The position numbers and the translations under genes were made by a program. Below the pieces are notes generated by a model, which made no database searches, was not told where the DNA came from, and worked only from the letters and a program-made list of their open reading frames with translations. From Desulfobacteraceae bacterium (GTDB taxonomy: Bacteria > Desulfobacterota > Desulfobacteria > Desulfobacterales > SURF-15): a stretch of DNA of 10,342 nucleotides. Positions 1 through 8,008 of this stretch are shown here, in pieces. Location of the stretch: assembly GCA_003599475.1 (NCBI GenBank), contig QZKK01000223.1, forward strand, positions 1-10,342. The letters are read 5' to 3'. Numbering within the stretch: the first letter of the stretch is position 1; every line of letters begins with the position of its first letter.

Positions 1-2
1 TG

Positions 3-2093
3 AAAAGAAAATGGCATGTCTTGCGCGTGTTGAACGCGCTTGCGCTCTATGAAAAAGATGTTCAGGGTTCAGGGTTCAAAGGTTCAAAGGTTGGAACCCC
101 CGAAGAGAAAACGCTGAACGGGGAACCGGGAACGGGGAATCTTGAACGTCTGATGGCGGAGATCCGGCCGATCATCGAAAAGATCGAGAAATGGGCCTCG
201 TTGGGACCCACCCTGAAACCCTATCTTGCCTTTATTCATGCGGAGCTCGAAAGAGTCACAGGCGAATTTAAAGAGGCAAGGAGTCTTTACCTGGATGCGA
301 TCAGTGCCGCGCACGAACAAAATTTTACGTTTTTAGAGGGGCATCTCAACGAATGCGTAGGCGAGATGATGCTTAGGGCCGGTCAAGGTGTAGAAAGGGT
401 ATATTTTGCCGAGGCTGCCCGTTTGTACAGGAAATGCCGCGCGGAACGAAAAGAAATCCGGCTCATCGAAAAACATCCCGATTCTTTTGAAGAGGAAAAG
501 CCCTCCTGCACAGCGATCGAGGAAGACGCTCCCAAGACCCTTCCGGACCTTGACGTCGATTATCTGATGAAGTCCTCCCTTGCCATTTCCGCCGAGATCG
601 AGCAGGACGCCCTGCTCAAAAAAATCATGAACGTGGTCATCGAAAGCTCGGGCGCCCAGCACGGCTATCTGCTGATCGAAGAAGCGGGGAATCTGTTTGT
701 CCGCGCGGAAAGTCATATCACGGAAAAGCAGGCGGTCAGGACATTGAATCAAAAGTTAGATGCTGCCGAAGGCATCTGCAAAGCGATCGTACGTTATGTA
801 TACCGGACCGGCGAGAGGGTCATCCTGAACGATGCCTTACGGGAGGGCGCCTTTAAAGACAATCCGCAAGTCCAGCGTCTGAAGCTTCGCTCCGTTCTCT
901 GTCTTCCAGTGATCAAGCAATCGCGAATGATCGGGATCCTTTATTTGGAAAATCGCCTGACGGAGTCGGTTTTTACGTCCGAAAAGACCCTGATGACGGA
1001 ATTGCTGACCTCTCAGGCGGCCATCTCTTTCGAGAACGCAACGCTTTTAAAGGGTCACCGGCAGGCGGAACAGGCGCTGCGCGAACGGGAAAGCGAGCTG
1101 AGGCTGATCATGGATTCGACGCAGGCCCTGATTTCTTATGTAGATTCCTCCTGCCGGTACCGCCGGGTCAATGAGGTCTACGAGCGATGGTTCGGCCGCA
1201 CCGCAGGCGAGGTCCAGGGAAAACATATAAGAGACGTTCTGGGCGATGCGGCCTGGCAAGCCGTTCATCCGTACGCGGAACAAGCCCTTGCGGGGAAGCC
1301 GGTTATCTTCGAGCAGGAGCTCCTCTTGAGTGGAATCGGACCTCGCTGGATCCATGCAATGTACACGCCTGACCGGGACGAGTCAGGACGCGTGCGGGGA
1401 TTCGTGGTCCACGCGGTTGACATCACGGAATTAAAAAGGGCTGAGGATCAGGTCAAAAAATCGCTGAGAGAAAAAGAGGTGCTTTTAAAGGAAATCCATC
1501 ACAGGGTAAAAAACAACCTCCAGATCATCCACAGCATGCTCAACCTTCAACTGCCTCATGTCAAAGACAGGCAAGCCATCGAGCTGTTCAAGGAGAGCAA
1601 GAACCGGGTTTACTCCATGGCTCTGATCCATGAAAAGCTATACGAATCCGAATCGCTGGCAATGATCAACCTTTCAGAATACATTCGCAGCCTGACGGCC
1701 AACCTGTTTCTTTCCTACGGGGTGAGCGAGAGGGCCATCAGACCGAAAATATCCGTTGAAAACATCACACTCGATATCGATACGGTAATTCCATGCGCCT
1801 TGATCATCAACGAACTCGTCTCAAATTCGCTGAAGCACGCCTTCCCGGATTCATTGAAACAACCCACCGGAAAGGGCGAAATCGGTATTGACCTTCGTCG
1901 GGGTATCGGTGATAAGGTCATACTGACTGTGGCAGACAACGGCGCAGGGCTTCCCGACGGCTTCGATATACAGAATACCAGGTCGCTGGGGCTGAAGTTG
2001 GTGAGCGTGCTGGTAAAGCAGCTCAGCGGCACCGTTTATCCCCGAAAAGGCGATGGAGCCGAGTTCGTGATTACCTTTGAGGGTAAAAGATAG
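3..2093 (+). CDS. GAF-PAS-HisKA_2 sensor histidine kinase, 5' end outside window
   Basis: Cytoplasmic-looking sensor kinase; no membrane segment is visible. The frame is open to the left edge (codons from base 3). A TTG at 21 is only an internal in-frame codon with no Shine-Dalgarno, so the gene very probably starts upstream. Numbered from that TTG: helical TPR-like stretch about 41-150, GAF about 186-342, PAS about 352-475, H-box EIHHRVKNN at 491-499 (His494 the likely phosphoacceptor by alignment with HWE/HisKA_2 kinases), N-box [11 protein letters not shown] with Asn602, G1 motif DNGAG at 639-643, and a short G2 region around SLGLKLV. The order helical repeats-GAF-PAS-HisKA_2 matches the C-terminal half of large proteins that begin with a Ser/Thr kinase and AAA-ATPase domain; that upstream half is inference. 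A GGTTCA-type repeat is read through in frame near the left end. It is followed after 63 bases by a second kinase gene. Confidence 0.9.
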   Translation, partial: KRKWHVLRVLNALALYEKDVQGSGFKGSKVGTPEEKTLNGEPGTGNLERLMAEIRPIIEKIEKWASLGPTLKPYLAFIHAELERVTGEFKEARSLYLDAISAAHEQNFTFLEGHLNECVGEMMLRAGQGVERVYFAEAARLYRKCRAERKEIRLIEKHPDSFEEEKPSCTAIEEDAPKTLPDLDVDYLMKSSLAISAEIEQDALLKKIMNVVIESSGAQHGYLLIEEAGNLFVRAESHITEKQAVRTLNQKLDAAEGICKAIVRYVYRTGERVILNDALREGAFKDNPQVQRLKLRSVLCLPVIKQSRMIGILYLENRLTESVFTSEKTLMTELLTSQAAISFENATLLKGHRQAEQALRERESELRLIMDSTQALISYVDSSCRYRRVNEVYERWFGRTAGEVQGKHIRDVLGDAAWQAVHPYAEQALAGKPVIFEQELLLSGIGPRWIHAMYTPDRDESGRVRGFVVHAVDITELKRAEDQVKKSLREKEVLLKEIHHRVKNNLQIIHSMLNLQLPHVKDRQAIELFKESKNRVYSMALIHEKLYESESLAMINLSEYIRSLTANLFLSYGVSERAIRPKISVENITLDIDTVIPCALIINELVSNSLKHAFPDSLKQPTGKGEIGIDLRRGIGDKVILTVADNGAGLPDGFDIQNTRSLGLKLVSVLVKQLSGTVYPRKGDGAEFVITFEGKR
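60..146. repeat. GTTCAGG/GTTCAAAG repeat block read in frame inside the kinase gene
   Basis: Bases 60-89 are two GTTCAGG units followed by two GTTCAAAG units. Bases 113-146 hold related GGGAACCGGGAACGGGGAA-like sequence in the opposite sense, ending CTTGAAC. The block is translated as a Gly/Lys/Thr-rich, low-complexity linker between two helical segments of the kinase. Similar GGTTCA sequence recurs in the 2106-2139 hairpin. It looks like a dispersed repeat captured in a coding frame rather than a protein domain. Confidence 0.6.
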
Positions 2094-2105
2094 GTGCAAG
2101 AGGTA

Positions 2106-2139
2106 CAGAGGTTCATCGCAAAAAACCTTTGAACCTCTG
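2106..2139. repeat. 10-bp perfect inverted repeat between kinase genes
   Basis: CAGAGGTTCA (2106-2115) pairs perfectly with TGAACCTCTG (2130-2139) across a 14-base loop. It begins 13 bases after the first kinase's stop codon and ends 6 bases before the AAGGAGG Shine-Dalgarno (2146-2152) of the next. There is no T-run after the stem, so an intrinsic terminator is unlikely. It may modulate read-through, mRNA stability or translation, or be only a copy of the GGTTCA repeat family. Confidence 0.65.
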
Positions 2140-2156
2140 AATCGGAAGGAGGAATA

Positions 2157-4148
2157 ATGTCCCGTGCAAAGGTATTGATTGTGGAAGATGAGGGCATTGA
2201 AGCCCTTGACCTGGAGCATAGACTGATCAGCCTGGGATACGCTTCTCCGGGTGTCGCTTCCACGGGAGAGGAAGCCGTAAAGATGGCACAAGAGTTATGT
2301 CCGGATCTAGTTTTGATGGATATCATGCTGCCCGGAAAAATCGACGGTGTGACGGCAGCCGAGAAGATCCAGGAGCGTTTCGACATTCCCATCATTTATC
2401 TTACAGCCTATGCTGATGAAGCTACCCTCCAAAGAGCAAAGATCACGGAGCCTTATGGCTATATCGTCAAGCCCTTCAAGGAAAGGGAATTGCACATTAC
2501 GATCGATATGGCTTTATACAAGCACAAAATGGAAAGGAAATTGAAGGAGAGCGAGAAGTGGCTTTCCACTACATTGAGAAGCATTGGAGACGCCGTCATC
2601 GCAACGGATAAAGCCGGCATGATAACCTTCATGAATCCGGTTGCCGAAGGGCTCACGGGCTGGCAACTTGAAGATGCCTTAAACAGGAAACTCAGCAGTG
2701 TATTGAACATCATCAACCGGGATACCCGCTGTCCTGTCGAAAATCCAGTAGAGAAGGTAATCCTCCTGGGAACCATCGTGGGTCTGGCAAACCATACGAA
2801 GCTGATCGGAAAAGACGGTGCTGAAATACCGATCGATGACAGCGCAGCCCCCATCAAAGACGACAAGGGAAACCTGATAGGCGTTATTCTGGTATTCCGA
2901 GACATCACGGAGCGCGAGAAAGCCGATGAGGAGCTTCACAGGGCATATGATGAACTGGAAGAACGGGTGCGGGAGAGAACCGCAGAGCTCAACCGCAGGG
3001 TGGAACAACTGGCACGGTTGTCCTCCGAGCTTACTCTTGCAGAGCAACGTGAACGGCGCCGGCTGGCCGAAATGCTTCACGATCACCTCCAGCAGCTGCT
3101 GGTAGCAGCCAAAATCAATATAGAGGCTCTATCCAGCCAAATCGGTGCAGAACAGAAGCAAGCAGCCGATGCCGTGCGAGATCTCATCGCGGATTCGATA
3201 AAGGCATCCCGTTTCCTGACTGCAGAGCTTTCTCCTCCGGTGCTCTACCAGCAGGGCCTGACAGCCGCACTGGAATGGCTGGCCAAATGGATGCAGGAAA
3301 AATACGAGTTTACAGTCCAATTGCAGGTCATAGAGGTTGGCTTCAAGCAGGAAGATATCAACATAACTCTCTACCAAGCGGTTCGCGAACTGCTTTTTAA
3401 TGCCGTCAAACATGCGCAGGTAAGCTCCGCTCGTGTCCGCATGTTCAAAGATGAGGAGGGCCGACTCCGGATCATCGTTGATGACTCAGGGGTGGGATTT
3501 GATCCCAAAAAGACGTGTAATGAGACCGAGCAGGGAACGGGATTCGGTTTGTGTGCGATCCGGGAGAGGATGGAATTCATGGGCGGGCGTTTCGAAATGG
3601 AAAGCGCTCGAGGCAGAGGATCGACCTTCACTATGATTGCACCTCTTGGAGGAATAGAGAAGGTTAAGAGAAAGCGGATAGGCCGGAGGGTCACGGATCT
3701 AAAAGACATTATAACAGCTCAGATTGCCGGCGGACAGAAAACGAAAATTACCGTTATGCTGGTCGATGATCATGCGGTGATGCGCCAGGGGATCTCAACC
3801 ATGCTCGGTTTGTATTCCGATATCGAACTCGTGGGCGAAGCCACTGATGGCGAAGAGGCCATTGGAATCGCCCGGAAGCTCAGACCCGATGTCATCCTGA
3901 TGGATATCGGTATGCCTAAGGTGAACGGCATCGAGGCAACGAGGGTTATCCATTCTGAACTGCCGCAAACTCGGATTATCGGACTGTCAATGTTCGATGC
4001 GGATGAGCAAGCCGCAGCAATGATTGAAGCCGGAGCAACGGCCTACTGTTTAAAAAGCGACGATTTCAACACCATTGTGGCAGCGATTCGAGGAGATGCT
4101 TCGGGATCTTTTTGTCAGGACAGCTTTCGCTTTCTAAAGAGATTTTAA
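2157..4148 (+). CDS. Hybrid histidine kinase REC-PAS-HisKA_3-HATPase-REC
   Basis: Soluble 663-residue hybrid kinase with receiver domains at both ends. ATG start with AAGGAGG four bases upstream. The N-terminal receiver (about 4-120) has phosphoacceptor Asp55 ([10 protein letters not shown]) and Lys105 (VKPF). PAS domain about 124-258, ending in the usual DITERE. A coiled coil about 255-300 leads into a HisKA_3 core with [16 protein letters not shown] and His308 as phosphoacceptor. The ATPase domain has Asn415, DSGVG at 443-447 and GTGFGL at 460-465. The C-terminal receiver (about 530-645) has acidic residues 537-538, Asp583 ([10 protein letters not shown]) and Lys633, and is of the NarL/FixJ sort, yet the protein ends about 15 residues later with no LuxR-type helix-turn-helix. 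HisKA_3 kinases normally phosphorylate NarL-type regulators, so the C-terminal receiver may be an internal acceptor or phosphate sink. Ligand of the PAS is unknown. Confidence 0.93.
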   Translation: MSRAKVLIVEDEGIEALDLEHRLISLGYASPGVASTGEEAVKMAQELCPDLVLMDIMLPGKIDGVTAAEKIQERFDIPIIYLTAYADEATLQRAKITEPYGYIVKPFKERELHITIDMALYKHKMERKLKESEKWLSTTLRSIGDAVIATDKAGMITFMNPVAEGLTGWQLEDALNRKLSSVLNIINRDTRCPVENPVEKVILLGTIVGLANHTKLIGKDGAEIPIDDSAAPIKDDKGNLIGVILVFRDITEREKADEELHRAYDELEERVRERTAELNRRVEQLARLSSELTLAEQRERRRLAEMLHDHLQQLLVAAKINIEALSSQIGAEQKQAADAVRDLIADSIKASRFLTAELSPPVLYQQGLTAALEWLAKWMQEKYEFTVQLQVIEVGFKQEDINITLYQAVRELLFNAVKHAQVSSARVRMFKDEEGRLRIIVDDSGVGFDPKKTCNETEQGTGFGLCAIRERMEFMGGRFEMESARGRGSTFTMIAPLGGIEKVKRKRIGRRVTDLKDIITAQIAGGQKTKITVMLVDDHAVMRQGISTMLGLYSDIELVGEATDGEEAIGIARKLRPDVILMDIGMPKVNGIEATRVIHSELPQTRIIGLSMFDADEQAAAMIEAGATAYCLKSDDFNTIVAAIRGDASGSFCQDSFRFLKRF

Positions 4149-4183
4149 GCATCGTCACGATATTGGATGTCTCGGAGAGAAGC

Positions 4184-4993
4184 TTGAAGAGAAAACCTCG
4201 CTGGTCGGAAGCCGAAATCCGGAAAGAACAGCTCGATGAAACCATAAGAGAAACCCACACCGCTTACTTCGGGTTCGAAAGAGTTCCTTCCGCAGAGAAA
4301 AAAGAGCGTGTCCTCCGGCATTTCAATCGGATTGCAGGAAGATACGATCTGATGAACACCATCCTGAGCTTCGGGATCCATCACCGGTGGAAGCGGATCT
4401 CGATCGATCTCCTGCATCTGAATCCCGGGGATCGCGTGCTCGATGTATGCGGGGGGACGGCGGACCTTTCGATTCTTTCCGCAAACAGAGTGACGCGGGA
4501 AGGGCGTGTTGTGGTCTACGATATCAACCGCTCGATGATGGAAGAAGGTCGAAGGAAGGCAGAAAAAAGAGCAGTGGAGGGGCGCATCCATTTTGTCCAG
4601 GGGGATGCGGAATGCATCCCTTTTCCCGAGGGTTCTTTCGATGCCGCCATGGTCGGATTCGGCATTCGAAACGTCACCCATATGCAAAAAGCCTTCGGAG
4701 AGATGCACCGGATTCTCAAGAAGGGCGGGAAGCTGATGTGCTTGGAGTTTTCGAAGCCGGTAAATCCGCTGTTCCGAGGGCTGTACGATTTTTATTCTTT
4801 TCATCTCATGCCGCTTGCCGGCCGAATCATAGCCGGTTCCGGCCTGCCGTACTGCTGCCTGTCGGAATCGATCCGGCTGTTCCCTCTGCCGGGGGAGCTT
4901 TCCGAGATATTGGAAGAAATCGGCTTTAAAGCCGTTTCATTTCGAAGATTGACAAACGGCATCGCCGTAATCCATCGAGGAGAAAAAATCTGA
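4184..4993 (+). CDS. ubiE: UbiE/MenG-type demethylquinone C-methyltransferase
   Basis: SAM-dependent C-methyltransferase of quinone synthesis (demethylmenaquinone to menaquinone, or the ubiquinone equivalent). In an anaerobe the menaquinone role is more likely, but that is inference. From the TTG at 4184 the protein has 269 residues; E. coli UbiE has 251. Signatures: FGFERV at 29-34, RYDLMN at 53-58, SAM-binding VLDVCGGTAD at 85-94, acidic loop YDIN with Asp113, then PFPEGSFD, GFGIRNV, LEFSKP, YDFYSFHLMP and SESIRLFP, and a C-terminal IAVIHRG. The frame is open further upstream, to a TTG at 4112 inside the preceding kinase gene, but 4184 has GGAG (4174-4177) six bases ahead and gives a family-like N-terminus. 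Residues before the usual SESIR motif read SGLPYCCL instead of the acidic/Tyr-rich form common in the family. It lies 35 bases after the hybrid kinase gene, probably co-transcribed. Confidence 0.9.
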   Translation: MKRKPRWSEAEIRKEQLDETIRETHTAYFGFERVPSAEKKERVLRHFNRIAGRYDLMNTILSFGIHHRWKRISIDLLHLNPGDRVLDVCGGTADLSILSANRVTREGRVVVYDINRSMMEEGRRKAEKRAVEGRIHFVQGDAECIPFPEGSFDAAMVGFGIRNVTHMQKAFGEMHRILKKGGKLMCLEFSKPVNPLFRGLYDFYSFHLMPLAGRIIAGSGLPYCCLSESIRLFPLPGELSEILEEIGFKAVSFRRLTNGIAVIHRGEKI

Positions 4994-5077
4994 TCGACCG
5001 AGACCGAGGAAGCAATTCTCGAGGAACATAATCGGGTGACAGGATTTGAAGTGATCGATTCTTAGAGCAGGAAATCA

Positions 5078-5119
5078 CAAATTCCAAGCTCCAAATTATT
5101 GGATATTGTTTGGAATTTG
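5078..5119. repeat. CAAATTCCAA inverted repeat
   Basis: CAAATTCCAA (5078-5087) and its exact reverse complement TTGGAATTTG (5110-5119) flank 22 AT-rich bases, in the gap between ubiE and the third kinase. This kind of CAAATTCCAA sequence is a common intergenic repeat in Desulfobacterota genomes (recalled, not searched). No T-run follows the stem on the + strand, so it is not a convincing terminator. Confidence 0.6.
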
Positions 5120-5171
5120 ATGCTTGTGTACTTGGAATTTTCTTGATTGATGCTTGTGTACTTGGAATTTT
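5117..5171 (+). repeat. Two 25-bp direct repeats, 30-bp period
   Basis: A 25-base unit, TTGATGCTTGTGTACTTGGA followed by ATTTT, occurs at 5117-5141 and again at 5147-5171 with no mismatch, separated by CTTGA. The second copy ends 16 bases before the ATG of the third kinase. TTGGAATTT, the last part of the unit, also occurs at 5110-5118. It could be a recent tandem duplication of a leader or regulatory sequence, or part of the surrounding repeat. Confidence 0.85.
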
Positions 5172-5187
5172 TAGGGGTGGGAGGATA

Positions 5188-6510
5188 ATGACTGCCAACG
5201 ATCGATTACCGGCAGAGATCATGGTCGTCGACGACGATCCGACGATCCGATTCATCGCAGGAAAAACCCTGGGGAAGGCCGGCTTCGATGTTCGAACCGC
5301 CGGAAACGGGAAAGAAGCACTCGAGCAGGTGAAAGACTCTTTTCCGGACATCATCATGCTGGACGTGGTCATGCCGGAAATGGACGGCTTCACGACCTGT
5401 TCGAATCTTCGCGATATTTCCGCCTGCAAAGACATCCCCATCCTTATGGCGACCGGCCTCGACGACATCGATTCGATTCACCGGGCCTACGAAGCCGGTG
5501 CGACCGATTTTATCACCAAACCGATCAACTGGCTCATCCTCGAGCACCGTCTCCGGTACCTGCTTCGGTCCGCACGGGCTTTCGGGAGCATCCGAAGCGC
5601 GGAAGAGGCCTTGCGAAGGGCGCATGAGGAGCTGGAACAACGGGTCGAGGAGCGGACCCTGGAACTCAAGAAAATCAATTCGCAGCTTCAGGAAGAAATC
5701 GGGCACCGCAGGCAGATGGAGGAGCACCTCCGGAAGGCGTACGGGGACCTGAAAAACACCCAGGCGCAGCTTGTGCAATCGGCCAAGCTGGCATCCATCG
5801 GCGAGCTGGCCGCCGGTGTCGTACACGAGCTGAACCAACCTCTGATGGTCATTCGCGGCTATTCGCAGAGTCTTCGGCGGAATCGGGTCACCGAAGAGGA
5901 CCTGGCGAATGCTTTAGAGCGAATCGAAAAGAATACGGGCAGAATGGCAAGCATCATCGATCACCTCCGCTCTTTTTCCCGTCAATCCCAATCCGATTTC
6001 AAGCCGGTCCGAATCAATACGGTCATCGAGGAATCCTTTCTGATGGTGGGAGAACAGCTCCGATTACGCAACATCGAGTTTTTCAAAAAGCTTTCCGCCG
6101 ATCTTCCTCCCGTCAAGGGGGATTCCAACAAGCTTGAACAGGTCTTGTTGAATCTGATCACAAACGCCAGGGACGCAATCGAAGAAAAAAGAAAAATCCG
6201 AGCTTCGGAGAACCCCGCCGGGGCCTCGGCTCAGGATGGATCTGCGGGACGGCTTGAGGTCATCACACGGCTGTCTGAAAACAGGAAAGACCATATCGAA
6301 GTATTGGTGAAAGATTCAGGATGCGGAATCCCCCGGGATATGATCGACAAAATTTTCGACCCATTCTTCACCACAAAGGAAGTCGGCAAGGGGACGGGAC
6401 TCGGTTTGAGCATCACTTACGGGATCGTCAAGGAACATCATGCCGAAATCGAGGTCGCCGACACCGGATCGAACGGCACCACGTTCCGGATCCTGCTGCC
6501 GGTCGAATGA
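5188..6510 (+). CDS. Response receiver-histidine kinase (REC-coiled coil-HisKA-HATPase)
   Basis: Soluble 440-residue kinase that receives a phosphoryl signal or partner input through an N-terminal receiver and passes it to a classical HisKA core. ATG at 5188 was chosen: GGGAGG lies just upstream, and the receiver starts eight residues in. An open frame back to 5110 would translate the direct repeats. Receiver about 9-125: acidic triad Asp15-17, phosphoacceptor Asp59 (IIMLDVVMP), Thr89, Lys111 (TKP). A long coiled coil follows, about 130-200. H-box VVHELNQPL with His213; N-box [10 protein letters not shown] with Asn326; G1 DSGCG at 376-380; F-box FDPFFTTK; G2 GKGTGLGLS at 400-408. The HELNQPL form is typical of NtrB/DctB-like kinases. 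No PAS or membrane sensor, so input probably comes via the receiver. It is convergent with the minus-strand ATPase gene, 144 bases downstream; those bases hold no gene I can recognise. Confidence 0.94.
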   Translation: MTANDRLPAEIMVVDDDPTIRFIAGKTLGKAGFDVRTAGNGKEALEQVKDSFPDIIMLDVVMPEMDGFTTCSNLRDISACKDIPILMATGLDDIDSIHRAYEAGATDFITKPINWLILEHRLRYLLRSARAFGSIRSAEEALRRAHEELEQRVEERTLELKKINSQLQEEIGHRRQMEEHLRKAYGDLKNTQAQLVQSAKLASIGELAAGVVHELNQPLMVIRGYSQSLRRNRVTEEDLANALERIEKNTGRMASIIDHLRSFSRQSQSDFKPVRINTVIEESFLMVGEQLRLRNIEFFKKLSADLPPVKGDSNKLEQVLLNLITNARDAIEEKRKIRASENPAGASAQDGSAGRLEVITRLSENRKDHIEVLVKDSGCGIPRDMIDKIFDPFFTTKEVGKGTGLGLSITYGIVKEHHAEIEVADTGSNGTTFRILLPVE

Positions 6511-6654
6511 AACCCTTGATGATCATATCAAATTTCGCATCTCGGCCTTCCTCCGTGTAAAACGGCAAGACCACCGCCCGTGTGGGAGATTGGGCATATG
6601 CATTGCTCAAGCCGCCTGCAAGAAGGAAGCTCCTTCCTGTGGAGATCTGCTTGT

Positions 6655-7800
6655 CTAAGCTGCGGTCGGCTTTTGATATACATCTTCCTGAAAGTACGAG
6701 ATCGGGTCGGTTACCCGGATTCGGCCCCGGTCATACGGCCTTTTCAATTCGGCAACGATCTGGGTAGCCCGTTTGGGTTTCAATTTTTCCGCATAATAGA
6801 GAAGATTTCTGGAAATGTTTTCATCCGAATATTTCACTTCGATGAGCTCCTCCAGCACTCGATCCTTAACAATCACAAAGTCCACTTCTCTGCCCTCTTT
6901 ATCCCTGATATATCTGAGCTCATATCGATGACCATCCCGATCCTGAAGAAAATGCATCCGCTTTAACAACGAAGTCGCCACCAGGTTTTCAAACCGCTCC
7001 CCTTCTCCCGACAACACATCGGCGTTATCGAAAAAGAACACTTTGGGAGGTTTCAGCACCGCTCTGGCGATCGATCGGGTATAAGGCCGCACACTGAATA
7101 CCAGATACATCCTCTCAAGCACCTCAAGCCATGCCTTTATTGTCTTTGGCGATACCTGAAGATCTGCGGCAAAGTTCGACATGATAATCATCTGCCCCGT
7201 TCTTTCTCTCAGCATATCCACGAGCATCGCCAGAAGCTGGATATTTCTGATCGATTCCAGATCCCTGACATCTTCCTTCAGCACCCGGTCGAACCGCTCA
7301 TTGCGCCACCGGCGGGCGTTGCGTTCATCACCATCCAAAAAGGGCTCCGGGAAGCCGCCGACAGTCATCAAACGCTTGAAAGCCTCCGGCTTTGGAATCC
7401 CTTCTGGAATCTCGTCAAGGGTAAAGGGGTGGAGCCTCCAATAATGATATCGGCCTACCAGAGAGTCTCCGCCCCGACGGTAAATATCCAGCCGGGCAGA
7501 TCCGGTAATCAGAAACGAATGATTTTCATGGGACACATCGTAGATTCCTTTGATCCAGTTCTTCCAACGCGGGTACTTGTGCAGCTCGTCAAAAACAAGG
7601 AGTAGATTGTCGAGGCTCCATTTTTTCTGCAAGATATCCCTTCGGTCTGCATCATAATCCCAATTGAAGTATCGTCCGGTGGGATACTGATCCGACAAAA
7701 CCGTCTTCGCCAGGGTCGTTTTACCCACCTGCCGCGGCCCCCCGATAAACACCATTTTGGATTTCAGGTCGTCAAGTATGAATGGGGTGATGTATCGCAT
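6655..7800 (-). CDS. AAA_14/DUF4143 family ATPase
   Basis: A 381-residue P-loop ATPase with the standard layout of the AAA_14-DUF4143 family, full length for it. N-terminal ATPase: Walker A GGPRQVGKTT (20-29), Walker B LLLVFDELHK with Asp71-Glu72, and the family's ITGSARLDI followed by an RGGDSLVGRY segment. The middle winged-helix-like part includes a segment reading LQVSPKTIKAWLEVLERMYL. The C-terminal DUF4143 part ends in a PD-(D/E)XK-like pattern: REVDF with Glu305 and Asp307, then LIEVK with Glu321 and Lys323. The family is widespread, often transferred between bacteria and archaea, and its function is not established; a nuclease-like or selfish-element/toxin-like role is possible but unproven. 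The ATG has no good Shine-Dalgarno, but a promoter lies directly before it, so the message may be leaderless. It stands alone, convergent with the third kinase. Confidence 0.92.
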   Translation of the reverse strand: MRYITPFILDDLKSKMVFIGGPRQVGKTTLAKTVLSDQYPTGRYFNWDYDADRRDILQKKWSLDNLLLVFDELHKYPRWKNWIKGIYDVSHENHSFLITGSARLDIYRRGGDSLVGRYHYWRLHPFTLDEIPEGIPKPEAFKRLMTVGGFPEPFLDGDERNARRWRNERFDRVLKEDVRDLESIRNIQLLAMLVDMLRERTGQMIIMSNFAADLQVSPKTIKAWLEVLERMYLVFSVRPYTRSIARAVLKPPKVFFFDNADVLSGEGERFENLVATSLLKRMHFLQDRDGHRYELRYIRDKEGREVDFVIVKDRVLEELIEVKYSDENISRNLLYYAEKLKPKRATQIVAELKRPYDRGRIRVTDPISYFQEDVYQKPTAA

Positions 7801-7806
7801 GCGGCT

Positions 7807-7834
7807 ATTTTAACCCGTACTCCATAATAGTCAA
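7807..7834 (-). promoter_or_regulatory. Sigma-70-like promoter for the DUF4143 ATPase
   Basis: Read on the minus strand: -35 TTGACT (7829-7834), a 16-base spacer, -10 TAAAAT (7807-7812), then six bases (AGCCGC) and the ATG at 7800. Transcription would start at or within a base or two of the start codon, so the mRNA would be leaderless or nearly so, in agreement with the missing Shine-Dalgarno. The match to consensus is good; activity is inferred. Confidence 0.65.
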
Positions 7835-7858
7835 GGCTGTCTTGGAGTATGGTAAAAA
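7808..7858. promoter_or_regulatory. Palindromic operator-like site over the ATPase promoter
   Basis: TACTCCA (7818-7824) and TGGAGTA (7843-7849) are exact inverted repeats separated by 18 bases. The symmetry extends outward imperfectly: minus-strand TTTTACCATACTCCA on one side against TGGAGTACGGGTTAAAA on the other. One half-site lies just upstream of the -35 box; the other fills the spacer and -10. This is the geometry of a repressor operator. No regulator is encoded beside it, so the protein bound (possibly the ATPase itself) is unknown. Confidence 0.5.
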
Positions 7859-8008
7859 ATGGACGTTCTCTGCGTCGTCGCACTTTACAGCCCTAAACGG
7901 CAATATCAATTCACTTGTTCCGTTCGGGTTTGCCGGAACTATTTTCGGTTCGATCGGCGCATTCAACAAATGTTTCAGGGAATCGCACAAGGGATGACAG
8001 CAGTTTTC
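7859..8008. other. Unassigned stretch between ATPase promoter and palindromic element
   Basis: No gene can be supported here. On the + strand one frame stays open through the whole ATPase upstream region to a TGA at 7995-7997 and reads protein-like (NSLVPFGFAGTIFGSIGAF), but it has no ATG and no Shine-Dalgarno. The minus strand has an ATG-started 75-codon frame (7805-8032) that begins inside the palindromic repeat and ends in the ATPase promoter. The stretch may be a remnant of a decayed gene or part of a larger repeat. Confidence 0.35.

Noticed and set aside
4112..4183. Longer ubiE start at TTG 4112, overlapping the hybrid kinase gene by 37 bases
   Set aside because: No Shine-Dalgarno at a usable distance, and the extra 24 residues do not resemble UbiE N-termini. 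TTG at 4184 has GGAG six bases ahead.
5110..5187. Longer N-terminus of the third kinase from TTG 5110
   Set aside because: It would translate the direct repeats. The ATG at 5188 has a ribosome binding site and gives a standard receiver-domain start.
6624..6638. Small hairpin AGGAAG-CTC-CTTCCT as a terminator between convergent genes
   Set aside because: The stem is only six base pairs and no T-run follows on either strand.
6580..6966. 128-codon + strand frame opposite the end of the DUF4143 ATPase
   Set aside because: It lies mostly antisense to a gene with clear domain motifs, and shows no motif or ribosome binding site of its own.
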